From Nocardioides faecalis (GTDB lineage Bacteria; Actinomycetota; Actinomycetes; Propionibacteriales; Nocardioidaceae), in assembly GCF_018388425.1 (NCBI RefSeq), contig NZ_CP074406.1:2108001-2172000 (forward strand): a stretch of 64,000 nucleotides of DNA, given 5' to 3'. Shown here piece after piece: positions 8,231 to 16,032 of this stretch (within the stretch, counting starts at the first letter, position 1; each line of letters begins with the position of its first letter). The notes under the pieces were generated by a model, which had not been told where the DNA came from, did no database searches, and worked only from the letters and a program-made list of their open reading frames with translations. Both the position numbers and the translations under genes were made by a program.

Positions 8231-8969
8231 CACGGTCTCCTTGCGGGAGCGGGCCGGGCAGGCTCCGCCCTGTCTCGTCGAGGGCATCGGCCAGCCCGGA
8301 GCGCAGGTGCGCTCGCAGGGCGGCCGAGGTCAGACGTACATGATCCCGCGTCCGCGGCCAACCCACCGCATCGACGGGCACCGGGTGCCCGACCACGACG
8401 TCGATCCGTGCCCCCCGCGCGGGCAGCGAGCCGCTGCTCCCACCCGTCTCCCGGGTGCCGAGGAAGGTCAGCGGCACGACCGGGGCGCCGCTGACCAGCG
8501 CCAGGTACGCCGCCCCGGAGTGGAACACCTCGAAGTTGCCCTCCCCGCGGGTGCCCTCCGGGAACACGCCCACCGCGCCGCCGTCGCGCAGCACCCGCAG
8601 CGCCGTGCGCACGGCGCCCGGGTCGGTGTGGCGCCGGTCCAGCGGGATCTGTCCGGCGGCGCGCAGCAGCGCGCCGAGGGGTCCGGTGAACATCTCGACC
8701 TTCGTCAGGGCGTGCACGGGCCGGGGGGCGAAGATCGCCATCAGCGGGCCGTCGACGAACCCGACGTGGTTGGCCGCCACCACCGCCGGCCCCGTGGCCG
8801 GGAACCGCTCGGCGTGGTGCACGCGGACGTCGTAGGCCAGCCGGATCAGGCGGCGCGCCGCCGGTCGTCCGGCGCGCAGCAGCCTCGTGGCCGGCGGGCG
8901 GACGGTGTCGCTGCGCGGTGGAGCCAGGTGCGCGGCCGGGCCGCGGGCCTGGCCGGGAGGCGGGGTCAC
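8223..8969 (-). CDS. 1-acyl-sn-glycerol-3-phosphate acyltransferase (PlsC family)
   Basis: A 248-aa PlsC-type acyltransferase. The catalytic HX4D box is NHVGFVD, and the glycerol-phosphate-binding motif is FPEGTRGEG; a further block reads [12 protein letters not shown]. It probably acylates lysophosphatidic acid at the cytoplasmic membrane during phospholipid synthesis, though glycolipid acylation is also possible. There is no strong membrane-spanning segment. The GTG start at 8969 overlaps the cmk stop by 4 bp (GTGA), and the gene overlaps der by 8 bp, so the three are translationally coupled. Confidence 0.9.
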   Translation of the reverse strand: MTPPPGQARGPAAHLAPPRSDTVRPPATRLLRAGRPAARRLIRLAYDVRVHHAERFPATGPAVVAANHVGFVDGPLMAIFAPRPVHALTKVEMFTGPLGALLRAAGQIPLDRRHTDPGAVRTALRVLRDGGAVGVFPEGTRGEGNFEVFHSGAAYLALVSGAPVVPLTFLGTRETGGSSGSLPARGARIDVVVGHPVPVDAVGWPRTRDHVRLTSAALRAHLRSGLADALDETGRSLPGPLPQGDRDD

Positions 8970-9706
8970 ACCCGCTCCGTCACCAGTCCCACCACCAGCT
9001 CGACGACCTCGTCCAGGGTCAGGTCGGTGGAGTCGATGTGCACCGCGCCGTCGGCCATCGTCAGCGGGGCGACGGCGCGGGCGGAGTCGATCCGGTCGCG
9101 GGCCAGCAGCGACTCCTGCGTCGCGGCGACGCGCGCGGCGTCACCGGCCGCGGCGCTGCCGCCGTTCTCGGCGGCGCGGCGGGCGGCGCGAGCGGCGGGA
9201 TCGGCGGTCAGGTAGATCTTGAGCTCGGCGTCCGGCCACACCACGGAGCCGATGTCGCGGCCCTCCACGACGATGCCCGCACGGCCGCCGCCGGTGCTCT
9301 CGGTGATGATCTCCCGCTGCAGCGCCAGCAGCCGGGCGCGGACCTCGGGCACGGCGCTGACCGGGGAGACGGCGGCGTTGACCTCGTCGCTGCGGATCTC
9401 CACCGACACGTCGGTGCCGTCGACGGTGATGCTCGGTGCCAGCGGGTCGGTGCCCGAGGCGAGCACCGGGGAGCCGGCGTGCGCAGCCACGGCGGCCGCG
9501 TCGTGCACGTCGACGTCGTGGCGCAGCATCCACCAGGTGACCGCACGGAACTGGGCACCGGTGTCGAGGTAGCGCAGGCCGAGGCGGTCCGCGACCGCCC
9601 GGCAGGTGCTGGACTTGCCCGATCCCGAGGTCCCGTCGACGGCGACGACGACGCTGCGCCCCGCTGCCCCGGGCGTGTCCTGACCCTGCTCCACCGGCTC
9701 GCTCAC
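8966..9706 (-). CDS. cmk: Cytidylate kinase
   Basis: A 246-aa (d)CMP kinase. The P-loop GTSGSGKSS spans residues 25-33; it is followed by LGLRYLDTGAQFRAVTW, which contacts the nucleobase, then VEGRDIGSVVWPDAELKIYLTA and a lid rich in arginines. It converts CMP or dCMP to the diphosphates. It begins 10 bp after the tyrA stop and its end overlaps plsC by 4 bp. The length and motifs are normal for the family. Confidence 0.96.
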   Translation of the reverse strand: MSEPVEQGQDTPGAAGRSVVVAVDGTSGSGKSSTCRAVADRLGLRYLDTGAQFRAVTWWMLRHDVDVHDAAAVAAHAGSPVLASGTDPLAPSITVDGTDVSVEIRSDEVNAAVSPVSAVPEVRARLLALQREIITESTGGGRAGIVVEGRDIGSVVWPDAELKIYLTADPAARAARRAAENGGSAAAGDAARVAATQESLLARDRIDSARAVAPLTMADGAVHIDSTDLTLDEVVELVVGLVTERV

Positions 9707-9716
9707 GGGCCGCAGA

Positions 9717-10826
9717 CTACCGGTGCGTGGTCCAGCCCCTCGACTCCAGCGCCTCGCGCAGGACCTCCGCCGTGCCCTCCACCACGTCGAGCTCGACGAG
9801 GCCGACGGGACGGCCTGGGTCGTGGTCGATGCGGACGTCCTCGATGTTGACGCCGCTGGCGCCGGCGTCGGCGAACAGCCGCGCCAGCTCGCCCGGGTGG
9901 TCGGGCACCGCGACCCGCACCGGCACCATCGTCTGCGGGGCGCCGCCGTGCTTGCCGGGGATGGCGCGGGTGCCGGCCTGGCCGTAGGCCAGCAGCGACT
10001 CCAGGCCGACGCGGTCGCCCTCGCGCACCGCCTCCAGCACCAGGTCGAGCCGCTGGCGGACCTCGGTGAGCAGGTCGGCGACGGCGTCGGTGTTGGCGCC
10101 GATGATCTGGCTGTAGAGCGCCGGGTCGCCGCCCGCCACCCGGGTGACGTCGCGGATCCCGGTGCCCGACAGCGCCAGGTGGTCGGGGGCGGCGCCGGCC
10201 AGGGTGCCCGCGACGAGGGAGGCCATCAGGTGCGGCACGTGCGAGGTGCGAGCCACCGCACGGTCGTGGTCGCCCGGCGGCAGCATGACCGGCACGGCGC
10301 CGCACAGCCGCACCAGGGCGTCGACGAGCGCCGTCGCGGCGGGGCTGGCGCCGTGCGCCGGGGTGATCGCCCAGGGGCGGCCGTCGAAGAGGGCGGCGTT
10401 GGCGGTCAGCGGCCCGGAGTGCTCGGTACCGGCCATCGGGTGGCTGCCCACGTAGCGCGCGGCCGCCGGGTGGCCCGCCACCGCGTCCAGCGGCGCCCCC
10501 TTCACGCTGCCCACGTCGGTGACGTAGGTGTCCGGCCCGGCGGCGTCCAGGGCGGCGCGGATCGCGGCCCCCAGCGCGTCGGGCGGTACGGCGACCACGA
10601 CCAGCTGCGGCACGTCCTCCTCGGCGCGGGGCCGGCCGGCGCCGAGCCCGGAGGCGGTGCGCACGTGGTCCGCGGCGGCGTCGGTGAGCAGCACCTCCAG
10701 CCCGGCGCGGCGACACGCCAGCGCGATGGAGGTGCCGATCAGGCCGGTGCCGACGACCTCGACGGGTCCGATCAGCACCGAGGCGTTCGACGAGCCGTTC
10801 GTCGGGCCGTTCGATGGGGCGGTCAT
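9717..10826 (-). CDS. tyrA: Prephenate dehydrogenase with C-terminal ACT domain
   Basis: A 369-aa protein with an N-terminal NAD-binding fold (VEVVGTGLIGTSIALACRRAG), a prephenate dehydrogenase middle containing GSHPMAGTEHSGP, and a C-terminal ACT domain from about residue 290 (VPVRVAVPDHPGELARLF). It oxidatively decarboxylates prephenate to 4-hydroxyphenylpyruvate for tyrosine synthesis; the ACT domain probably mediates feedback by tyrosine. It sits directly upstream of cmk with a 10-bp gap, an arrangement common in actinobacteria. A 57-bp gap separates it from the VOC gene upstream. Confidence 0.94.
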   Translation of the reverse strand: MTAPSNGPTNGSSNASVLIGPVEVVGTGLIGTSIALACRRAGLEVLLTDAAADHVRTASGLGAGRPRAEEDVPQLVVVAVPPDALGAAIRAALDAAGPDTYVTDVGSVKGAPLDAVAGHPAAARYVGSHPMAGTEHSGPLTANAALFDGRPWAITPAHGASPAATALVDALVRLCGAVPVMLPPGDHDRAVARTSHVPHLMASLVAGTLAGAAPDHLALSGTGIRDVTRVAGGDPALYSQIIGANTDAVADLLTEVRQRLDLVLEAVREGDRVGLESLLAYGQAGTRAIPGKHGGAPQTMVPVRVAVPDHPGELARLFADAGASGVNIEDVRIDHDPGRPVGLVELDVVEGTAEVLREALESRGWTTHR

Positions 10827-10883
10827 CAGCAGGTCACTCGGGGGCCGGGCACGGCTCCCAGGCTAGGGGATGACCTCCCGGGC

Positions 10884-11339
10884 TCAGGCGGGCTGGTAGG
10901 AGCCGAAGGACCAGTGGTTGCCCTCGGGGTCGAGCACGCAGCCCTCCCGGCCGCCGTAGTCCTGCTCGAGGACCGGGCGTTGCAACGTGCCGCCCGCCGC
11001 GAGCGCCGCGGCGACGACCCGGTCCGGGTCGTCGGTGACCAGGTAGGTGCCGGCCTTGCCGGGCTCGTGCAGCGGACTGGTCTCGCGCACGGCGCCGAAC
11101 ATGATCCCGCCGCCACCCGGCCACAGCCACTCGGCGTGCACCACGGTGCCCTCGTCGTCGCGGTGGGTGACGTGCTCGACGAAGCCGACGGCACGCAGCC
11201 AGCCGAGCATCGTGTCCACGTCGGCGAAGGCCATGGCGGGCCACACCCGCACCGTGCTCGCCTGGTCCGCTGTCGTCGAGGTCGTCGACTCGGGGGTCGT
11301 CTCGCGGGTCGTCGCTGGGGTCTCGGTCGTGTCCGTCAT
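10884..11339 (-). CDS. VOC (glyoxalase/bleomycin resistance) family protein
   Basis: About 151 aa. A threonine-rich, probably disordered N terminus (residues 2-29) precedes one VOC domain: AFADVDTMLGWLRAVGF, an HAEWLWPGGGGIMFG core, and the C-terminal VLDPEGNHWSFGSYQP, the usual metal-ligand region. It resembles PhnB/glyoxalase-like proteins with unknown substrate. Start is ATG 11339; this overlaps the AraC regulator stop by 4 bp (ATGA), so the two are translationally coupled and the regulator may control this gene. Confidence 0.87.
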   Translation of the reverse strand: MTDTTETPATTRETTPESTTSTTADQASTVRVWPAMAFADVDTMLGWLRAVGFVEHVTHRDDEGTVVHAEWLWPGGGGIMFGAVRETSPLHEPGKAGTYLVTDDPDRVVAAALAAGGTLQRPVLEQDYGGREGCVLDPEGNHWSFGSYQPA

Positions 11340-12172
11340 GCGTCTGAGGCTGCCAGCCCGCTGACCGGCTCGTCTTGAACGAAGGGGAACTCCTCGCGCA
11401 GCCACACCGTCGGCGAGCAGCCCGCCAGCGCCGTCCACTCCCGGGTCAGGTGGGCCTGGTCGGCGAAGCCGCAGCAGGCGGCGACCTCGGCCAGCGGGAG
11501 GCGACCGAGGAGCCCTCGAGCGGCAGCGAACCGAGAGACGCGGTGCAGCTGCTTGGGCCTCACCCCGCACTCGGCGCGGACCAGATCGCCGAGCCGGCGG
11601 CGGCTGAGCCCGACGCTCGCGGCGACCGCGCCCACCCGGGCACCACCGGCCAGGGCACGCAGCGCCACGGCGACCTCGGGGCGCATCCCGTCCCGGGGCG
11701 CGGTGCCCCGGGACCCGGCGCCTCGGGCCAGGTCGACGAGCACCCGGTCCACCAGCGCCACCTGCTCCTGGGTGCTGTCGAGCCCGTGCAGCCGCTCCGG
11801 CAGCTCGCGCAACGCCGTCACGCCCGCGGCGTCCGCGTCGGTGAGCTCCGCGGCCAGGGCTCCGGCCGGCATGCCCAGCAGCGCGCGGGCACCGGCCACG
11901 GTGAGGGCGAGCTGGATACCGCGCTGGGTGCCCTCGTGGTGGATCGCGGCCGGCACCAGGCTCAGCCCGGACAGCGAGGTCCACCCCTCGTGCAGGCTGT
12001 CGGGCCGGCCGGCCCAGCTCACCCGCAACGGCGCGTCGAGGGGCAGCACCAGCGTCAGCGTCGTGGACGGCAGCCCCCGGTGCACACCGGGTGCCCCCAT
12101 GTCGACGTCGTAGGCCACGCGGGCGGCGAGGAGTCCGCGCAGGGCTGCCGGGAGCGGCGGGATCTCGCTCAC
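11336..12172 (-). CDS. AraC-family transcriptional regulator
   Basis: A 278-aa regulator. The N-terminal two thirds form a cupin-like sensor region without recognisable ligand motif; the C-terminal AraC-type DNA-binding domain has two HTH units (VGAVAASVGLSRRRLGDLV and LAEVAACCGFADQAHLTRE) followed by the GCSPTVWLRE ending. The preferred start is GTG 12172; the longer reading to 12241 intrudes into rluB. It is coupled to the downstream VOC gene through an ATGA overlap, suggesting a regulator-target pair. The ligand is unknown. Confidence 0.88.
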   Translation of the reverse strand: MSEIPPLPAALRGLLAARVAYDVDMGAPGVHRGLPSTTLTLVLPLDAPLRVSWAGRPDSLHEGWTSLSGLSLVPAAIHHEGTQRGIQLALTVAGARALLGMPAGALAAELTDADAAGVTALRELPERLHGLDSTQEQVALVDRVLVDLARGAGSRGTAPRDGMRPEVAVALRALAGGARVGAVAASVGLSRRRLGDLVRAECGVRPKQLHRVSRFAAARGLLGRLPLAEVAACCGFADQAHLTREWTALAGCSPTVWLREEFPFVQDEPVSGLAASDA

Positions 12173-12188
12173 GGCACCCAGGGTAGGG

Positions 12189-12980
12189 CTAGAGCCCGAC
12201 GAGCTCCAGCAGCTGACCGAGCTCGTCACCGCTGAGCTCACGGGTCGCGCCGCTGCGCAGCGTGCCGAGCTCGATCGGACCGAACCGGGTGCGGCTCAGC
12301 TGCCGCACCGGGTGCCCGACCTGGTCGAGCAGCCGGCGCACGATCCGGTTGCGGCCCTCGTGGATGACCAGCTCGATGATCGACCGGTCGGCGGCGGTGT
12401 CCAGCAGCCGGGCACGTCGTACCTCGACGGGGCCGTCGTCGAGGGTGACCCCGGCGAGCAGCTCCGCGACGCCTGCCTTGGTCATCCGGCCGGCCACCTC
12501 GGCGACGTACGTCTTCTCCACCTCGAAGGAGGGGTGCGCCATCCGGTGCGCGAACTCGCCGTCGTTGGTGAGCAGCAGCAGCCCGGAGGTGTCGGTGTCG
12601 AGGCGACCGACGTGGAAGAGCCGCAGGCCGGGGTCCTCCGGCAGCACGTCGGTGAGCACGTCGCTCAGGGTGCGCCGCCCGCGGGGGTCGGCCATCGTGG
12701 AGACCACGCCGCGCGGCTTGTTGAGCACCAGGTACATCCGGTCCGACAGCGGAGGCAGCCGCTTGCCGGACACCTTGATCACCGCCGTGCGAGGGTCGAC
12801 CTTGGTGCCCAGCCGGGTGACGACCTCGCCGTCGACCTCCACCTCGCCGCCGAGCATGAGCTCCTCGCAGCGGCGCCGCGAGGCAACACCGGCGGAGGCC
12901 AGCAGCTTCTGCAGCCGGATCTGGCCGTCGTCGTCCAGGGCGATCTCGCGTGGGATCTCGCGCGGCTGCTCAGGCTTCAT
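12189..12980 (-). CDS. rluB: Ribosomal large subunit pseudouridine synthase B
   Basis: A 263-aa RsuA/RluB-type pseudouridine synthase. An N-terminal S4 domain (IRLQKLLASAGVASRRRCEELM) is followed by the catalytic motif VGRLDTDTSGLLLLTNDGE, in which the aspartate after GRL is the nucleophile, and HEGRNRIVRRL. It modifies 23S rRNA. The ATG at 12980 lies inside the end of scpB (11-bp overlap), continuing the scpA-scpB-rluB unit. The order is the same as in Mycobacterium. Confidence 0.95.
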   Translation of the reverse strand: MKPEQPREIPREIALDDDGQIRLQKLLASAGVASRRRCEELMLGGEVEVDGEVVTRLGTKVDPRTAVIKVSGKRLPPLSDRMYLVLNKPRGVVSTMADPRGRRTLSDVLTDVLPEDPGLRLFHVGRLDTDTSGLLLLTNDGEFAHRMAHPSFEVEKTYVAEVAGRMTKAGVAELLAGVTLDDGPVEVRRARLLDTAADRSIIELVIHEGRNRIVRRLLDQVGHPVRQLSRTRFGPIELGTLRSGATRELSGDELGQLLELVGL

Positions 12981-13602
12981 CGGTGCGCGCCTCCCCCGGG
13001 TCCGTCGCCGGGGCCAGCTGTGCGGCCGATGACATCTCGCTCTCCATCTCTTCGAGGTCGGGCAGGTGCGGGGCCAGGTCGGGCAGCTCGTCGAGGGAGA
13101 CGATGCCGATCCGCTCCAGGAAGTACGACGTGGTGCGGTACAGGGTCGCACCGTGCTCGCCGTCCTGGCCGGCCTCCTCCACCAGGCCCCGGTTGAGCAG
13201 GGTACGCATCACACCGTCGACGTTGACACCGCGGACCGCCGAGACCCGGGCACGTGACACCGGCTGCTGGTAGGCCACCACGGCGAGGGTCTCCAGCGCG
13301 GCCTGCGTCAGCCGCGCCTGCTGGCCCTCCAGCACGAACCCCTCCACCACGCCTGCGTACTCCTCGCGGGTGTAGTAGCGCCAGCCGCCGGCGACGTTGC
13401 GCAGCTCGAAGCCGCGCCCCTGGGCGTCGTACTCGGCGGCGAGGGCGGCGAGGGCCTCGTCGACCACGGCCGGCGGGTGCCCGACCGCGGTGGCCAGGGT
13501 GAGGGCGTCCAGCGGCTGGTCGGCGACCATCAGCACCGCCTCCAGCGCGGGGTGCAGCTCGACCGCCTCAGCGGTCTCGGCGCCTTGGTCCTGCTCGGTC
13601 AT
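12970..13602 (-). CDS. scpB: Segregation and condensation protein B
   Basis: A 210-aa ScpB with two winged-helix domains. Typical blocks are HPALEAVLMVADQPL, RYYTREEYAGVVEGF, QARLTQAALETLAVVAYQQPVSR (the family's hallmark) and VNVDGVMRTLLNRGLVE. It binds the central part of ScpA and with SMC forms the bacterial condensin that organises newly replicated chromosomes. An acidic tail follows. The start ATG overlaps the scpA stop by 4 bp (ATGA), consistent with stoichiometric coupling. Confidence 0.96.
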   Translation of the reverse strand: MTEQDQGAETAEAVELHPALEAVLMVADQPLDALTLATAVGHPPAVVDEALAALAAEYDAQGRGFELRNVAGGWRYYTREEYAGVVEGFVLEGQQARLTQAALETLAVVAYQQPVSRARVSAVRGVNVDGVMRTLLNRGLVEEAGQDGEHGATLYRTTSYFLERIGIVSLDELPDLAPHLPDLEEMESEMSSAAQLAPATDPGEARTDEA

Positions 13603-14480
13603 GGGGTGCTCTCCTCGGTCGCGTCGTCGCCCGGCTCGGTCGGGACCTGCTCGGCCGGGACCTGTTCGGCCGGGGCGCCGTCGAACTCGTCGGTGATCAG
13701 CTCGTCCACGTCGACCTCCTCGGCGCCGGTCCAGCGCACGGTCAGCTCACCGAGCGGGGTGACCTGGTCGAAGGAGACCGCACCTTCGCGGAAGAGCTCG
13801 AGCAGGGACAGGAACCGGGCCACTGTGGTGAGGGTGTCCGGGGAGTCGCCGCACAGGGCCCGGAAGGTCATCGTGCCGGCGCGGCGCAGCCGCTCCATCA
13901 CCACCGCGGCCTGCTCGCGCACGCTGACGGTGGGGGCGTGGATGTGCTGCAGGCTCAGCTCGGGCTCCGGCTTGGGTGCCATCGCCCGGGCCGCCAGGGC
14001 GGCGAACTGCTCCAGCCCGATCCCGATCAGCACCTCGGGCAGCAGCCCGGCGAACCGGTCCTCCAGGCCGACGGCGCGGGGGTGGCGGTGCGCCTCGACG
14101 CGCAGTCGCCCGTCGAAGACGGCGGCGATCTGCTTGTAGGCGCGGTACTGCAGCAGCCGGGCGAAGAGGAGGTCGCGCGCCTCGAGCAGCGCGAGGTCCT
14201 CCTCGTCCTCCACGTCGCCGGCCGGCAGCAGCCGCGCCGCCTTGAGGTCCAGCAGGGTGGCGGCGACCAGCAGGAAAGACGTCGTCTCCTCCAGGTCGTT
14301 GGCCGGCAGGGCCTTGACGTGGGCGATGAACTCGACGGTCACCTTCGACAGGGCGATCTCGGTGACGTCGAGCTTGTGCTTGGCGATGAGGCTGAGCAGG
14401 AGGTCGAACGGGCCCTCGAAGTTGCTCAGGTGGACCTCGAACCCGGCCTGGGTCTCGGCGACCTGCTCGACCTCGCTCAC
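13599..14480 (-). CDS. scpA: Segregation and condensation protein A
   Basis: About 293 aa, the kleisin partner of SMC and ScpB. The N-terminal SMC-binding part contains FEVHLSNFEGPFDLLLSLIAKHKLDVTEIAL, and the C-terminal winged helix carries TFRALCGDSPDTLTTVARFLSLLELFREG. An acidic tail with a short repeat (two copies of AEQVP) extends the C terminus. GTG 14480 is the preferred start; an in-frame GTG at 14498 would overlap the upstream 114-aa gene and cannot be excluded. Together with parA and scpB it forms a chromosome-segregation operon. Confidence 0.94.
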   Translation of the reverse strand: MSEVEQVAETQAGFEVHLSNFEGPFDLLLSLIAKHKLDVTEIALSKVTVEFIAHVKALPANDLEETTSFLLVAATLLDLKAARLLPAGDVEDEEDLALLEARDLLFARLLQYRAYKQIAAVFDGRLRVEAHRHPRAVGLEDRFAGLLPEVLIGIGLEQFAALAARAMAPKPEPELSLQHIHAPTVSVREQAAVVMERLRRAGTMTFRALCGDSPDTLTTVARFLSLLELFREGAVSFDQVTPLGELTVRWTGAEEVDVDELITDEFDGAPAEQVPAEQVPTEPGDDATEESTP

Positions 14481-14487
14481 CGTCGCA

Positions 14488-14832
14488 TCATGACTCACGC
14501 AGCCGTCGCAGCAGCGTGGAGTCCTCCCCCTGCTCCTCCAGCTCGGCCAGCACCAGGTGCAGCGCCTCGCGCACGATCCGGCCGCGGTCCACGGCAAGGC
14601 CGTGCTCGCCGCGCAGCGTGAGCCGGGCCCGCTCGAGGTCCAGCAGCTCCTCGGAGGTCACGTAGACGGTGATCTTCTCGTCGTGACGGACCCTGCCGCT
14701 GGGCGCCTTCTTCTTGGGTGGCTCGGCGGGCTCGGGGGTGTCCGGCACGGCGCGCACCTTGCCGCGGCGCGGTGCGGGCTCCTCCGCGCCGACCGTGGGC
14801 CGGAACAGGTCGTCGGCAGCCGGGAGGCTCAC
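14488..14832 (-). CDS. 114-aa small protein coupled to ParA, ribbon-helix-helix-like
   Basis: A 114-aa basic protein. The first half is low-complexity and lysine/proline rich (EPAEPPKKKAP); the second half, from about residue 50, reads EKITVYVTSEELLDLERARLTLRGEHGLAVDRGRIVREAL, a beta strand followed by helices as in CopG/ribbon-helix-helix DNA-binding proteins. The GTG start overlaps the parA stop by 4 bp (GTGA), and the stop falls 7 bp before the scpA start. The same slot holds a similar small protein in other actinobacteria. It may be the DNA-binding partner of this ParA in place of a ParB. The fold is inferred, not proven. Confidence 0.75.
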   Translation of the reverse strand: MSLPAADDLFRPTVGAEEPAPRRGKVRAVPDTPEPAEPPKKKAPSGRVRHDEKITVYVTSEELLDLERARLTLRGEHGLAVDRGRIVREALHLVLAELEEQGEDSTLLRRLRES

Positions 14833-15863
14833 ACGTCGGGGCACCGCAACGCCACCTCCTTCGCCAGCTGGCGGTAGGCCTCGGCGCCGCTGGAGGACGA
14901 GGCGTAGGAGGTGATCGGCTCGCCGGCCACGGTGGAGTCGGAGAACTTCACCGTGCGGCGGATGACGGTGTGGAAGACCGAGTCGCCCCAGGCCTGCACG
15001 AGGCGCTCGAGCACCTCGCGGCCGTGCAGCGTACGGCCGTCGTACATCGTGCCGAGGACGCCGTCGACCTCCAGGTTCGGGTTGAGCCGCTCCTGGACCT
15101 TGTCGATGGTCTGCTTGAGCAGCGCCACCCCGCGCAGTGCGAAGTACTCGCACTCCAGCGGGATGATCACGCCGTCGGAGGCGGTCAGCGCGTTGACGGT
15201 GAGCAGGCCGAGCGAGGGCTGGCAGTCGATGAGGATGACGTCGTAGCGCTCGATCGCCGGGGCGAGGACGCGCTGCAGGGTCTGCTCGCGGGCGACCTCG
15301 TGCACCAACTGCACCTCGGCGGCGGACAGGTCGATGTTGGAGGGCAGCAGGTCCATGCCGGGCACGCCGGAGGGCACCACGACGTCGTCGATGGTCGTCT
15401 GCCGGTCCATCAGCAGGTTGTAGACCGTGCTGTCCATCTCGTGCGGGTTGAGCCCGAGGCCGACCGAGAGCGAGCCCTGCGGGTCGAAATCGACGAGAAG
15501 CACCTTGCGGCCGAACTCGGCCAGCGCCGCACCCAGGTTGATGGTGGTCGTGGTCTTGCCGACGCCACCCTTCTGGTTGCACATCGAGATCACCCGGGCA
15601 CCACCGTGCTCGGTGAGCGGGCGCGGGTCGGGCAGCACCGGCATCGGGCGCCCGGTCGGGCCCAGCGCCACCTCGGCGCTCGCCGCACTCGACTTCGCCG
15701 CCGGTCGCGGCGCGACGGCCTGCTCGACCGGGAACTGCAGCGTGGTCGGCTCGCTGGCGAACTGCCGCCGCACCCCGCCGTCGCCGCTCATCTCGCCGGG
15801 CGCCGGGATCGGCATCCTCGGCGGCATGTCGGGTGCACTGGAACCTCCGTAGGGTCCGACCAT
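14829..15863 (-). CDS. ParA-family ATPase of the scpAB operon
   Basis: A 344-aa P-loop ATPase. The deviant Walker A KGGVGKTT spans residues 98-105, with VLLVDFDPQGSLSVGLG and VILIDCQPSLGLLTVNAL as switch regions. About 88 residues of proline-rich, probably disordered sequence precede the ATPase. The start is ATG 15863, following an AGGTGAGGG Shine-Dalgarno; the upstream extension to 15953 is less likely. No parB or parS lies nearby, so this is not the chromosomal oriC ParA; it matches the Soj-like protein next to scpA in mycobacteria. It probably helps load or position condensin. A hairpin and a perfect inverted repeat lie upstream. Confidence 0.9.
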   Translation of the reverse strand: MVGPYGGSSAPDMPPRMPIPAPGEMSGDGGVRRQFASEPTTLQFPVEQAVAPRPAAKSSAASAEVALGPTGRPMPVLPDPRPLTEHGGARVISMCNQKGGVGKTTTTINLGAALAEFGRKVLLVDFDPQGSLSVGLGLNPHEMDSTVYNLLMDRQTTIDDVVVPSGVPGMDLLPSNIDLSAAEVQLVHEVAREQTLQRVLAPAIERYDVILIDCQPSLGLLTVNALTASDGVIIPLECEYFALRGVALLKQTIDKVQERLNPNLEVDGVLGTMYDGRTLHGREVLERLVQAWGDSVFHTVIRRTVKFSDSTVAGEPITSYASSSSGAEAYRQLAKEVALRCPDV

Positions 15864-15890
15864 TGCCCTCACCTTGCCCTCACCATGTAC

Positions 15891-15934
15891 GTCGTGTCGG
15901 TTGCGGGCCCCTTCCCCAGGGCCCGGGACACGAC
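15891..15934 (-). promoter_or_regulatory. Large hairpin in the parA upstream region
   Basis: Outer arms GTCGTGTC (15891-15898) and GACACGAC (15927-15934) are perfectly complementary. Inner arms CGGGCCC (15904-15910) and GGGCCCG (15919-15925) extend the stem. It lies between the helicase stop at 16033 and the parA start at 15863. There is no T-run after it, so it is either an RNA structure in the parA leader or a weak terminator for the xerD-helicase unit. Confidence 0.6.
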
Positions 15935-15941
15935 CATCCAA

Positions 15942-15963
15942 CAATGTCGACACAGCGACATTG
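15942..15963. promoter_or_regulatory. Perfect 8-bp inverted repeat upstream of parA, candidate operator
   Basis: Arms CAATGTCG (15942-15949) and CGACATTG (15956-15963) flank a 6-bp centre. The site is about 80 bp upstream of the parA start in the only sizable intergenic gap of this region. The symmetry and spacing suggest a dimeric repressor or the 114-aa RHH-like protein as the binder. It is not a parS site (which is TGTTTCACGTGAAACA) and not a dif site. Confidence 0.55.
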
Positions 15964-16032
15964 GGGAGGCTCGCCGCACGACGTCCCGCGCGTCCGGGAG
16001 GCGGGTCGGTGAGGCCGGTCGGCGAGGCGGGC

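Noticed and set aside
15942..15963. parS or dif site
   Set aside because: The palindrome does not match the parS sequence or the dif layout with its 11-bp arms.
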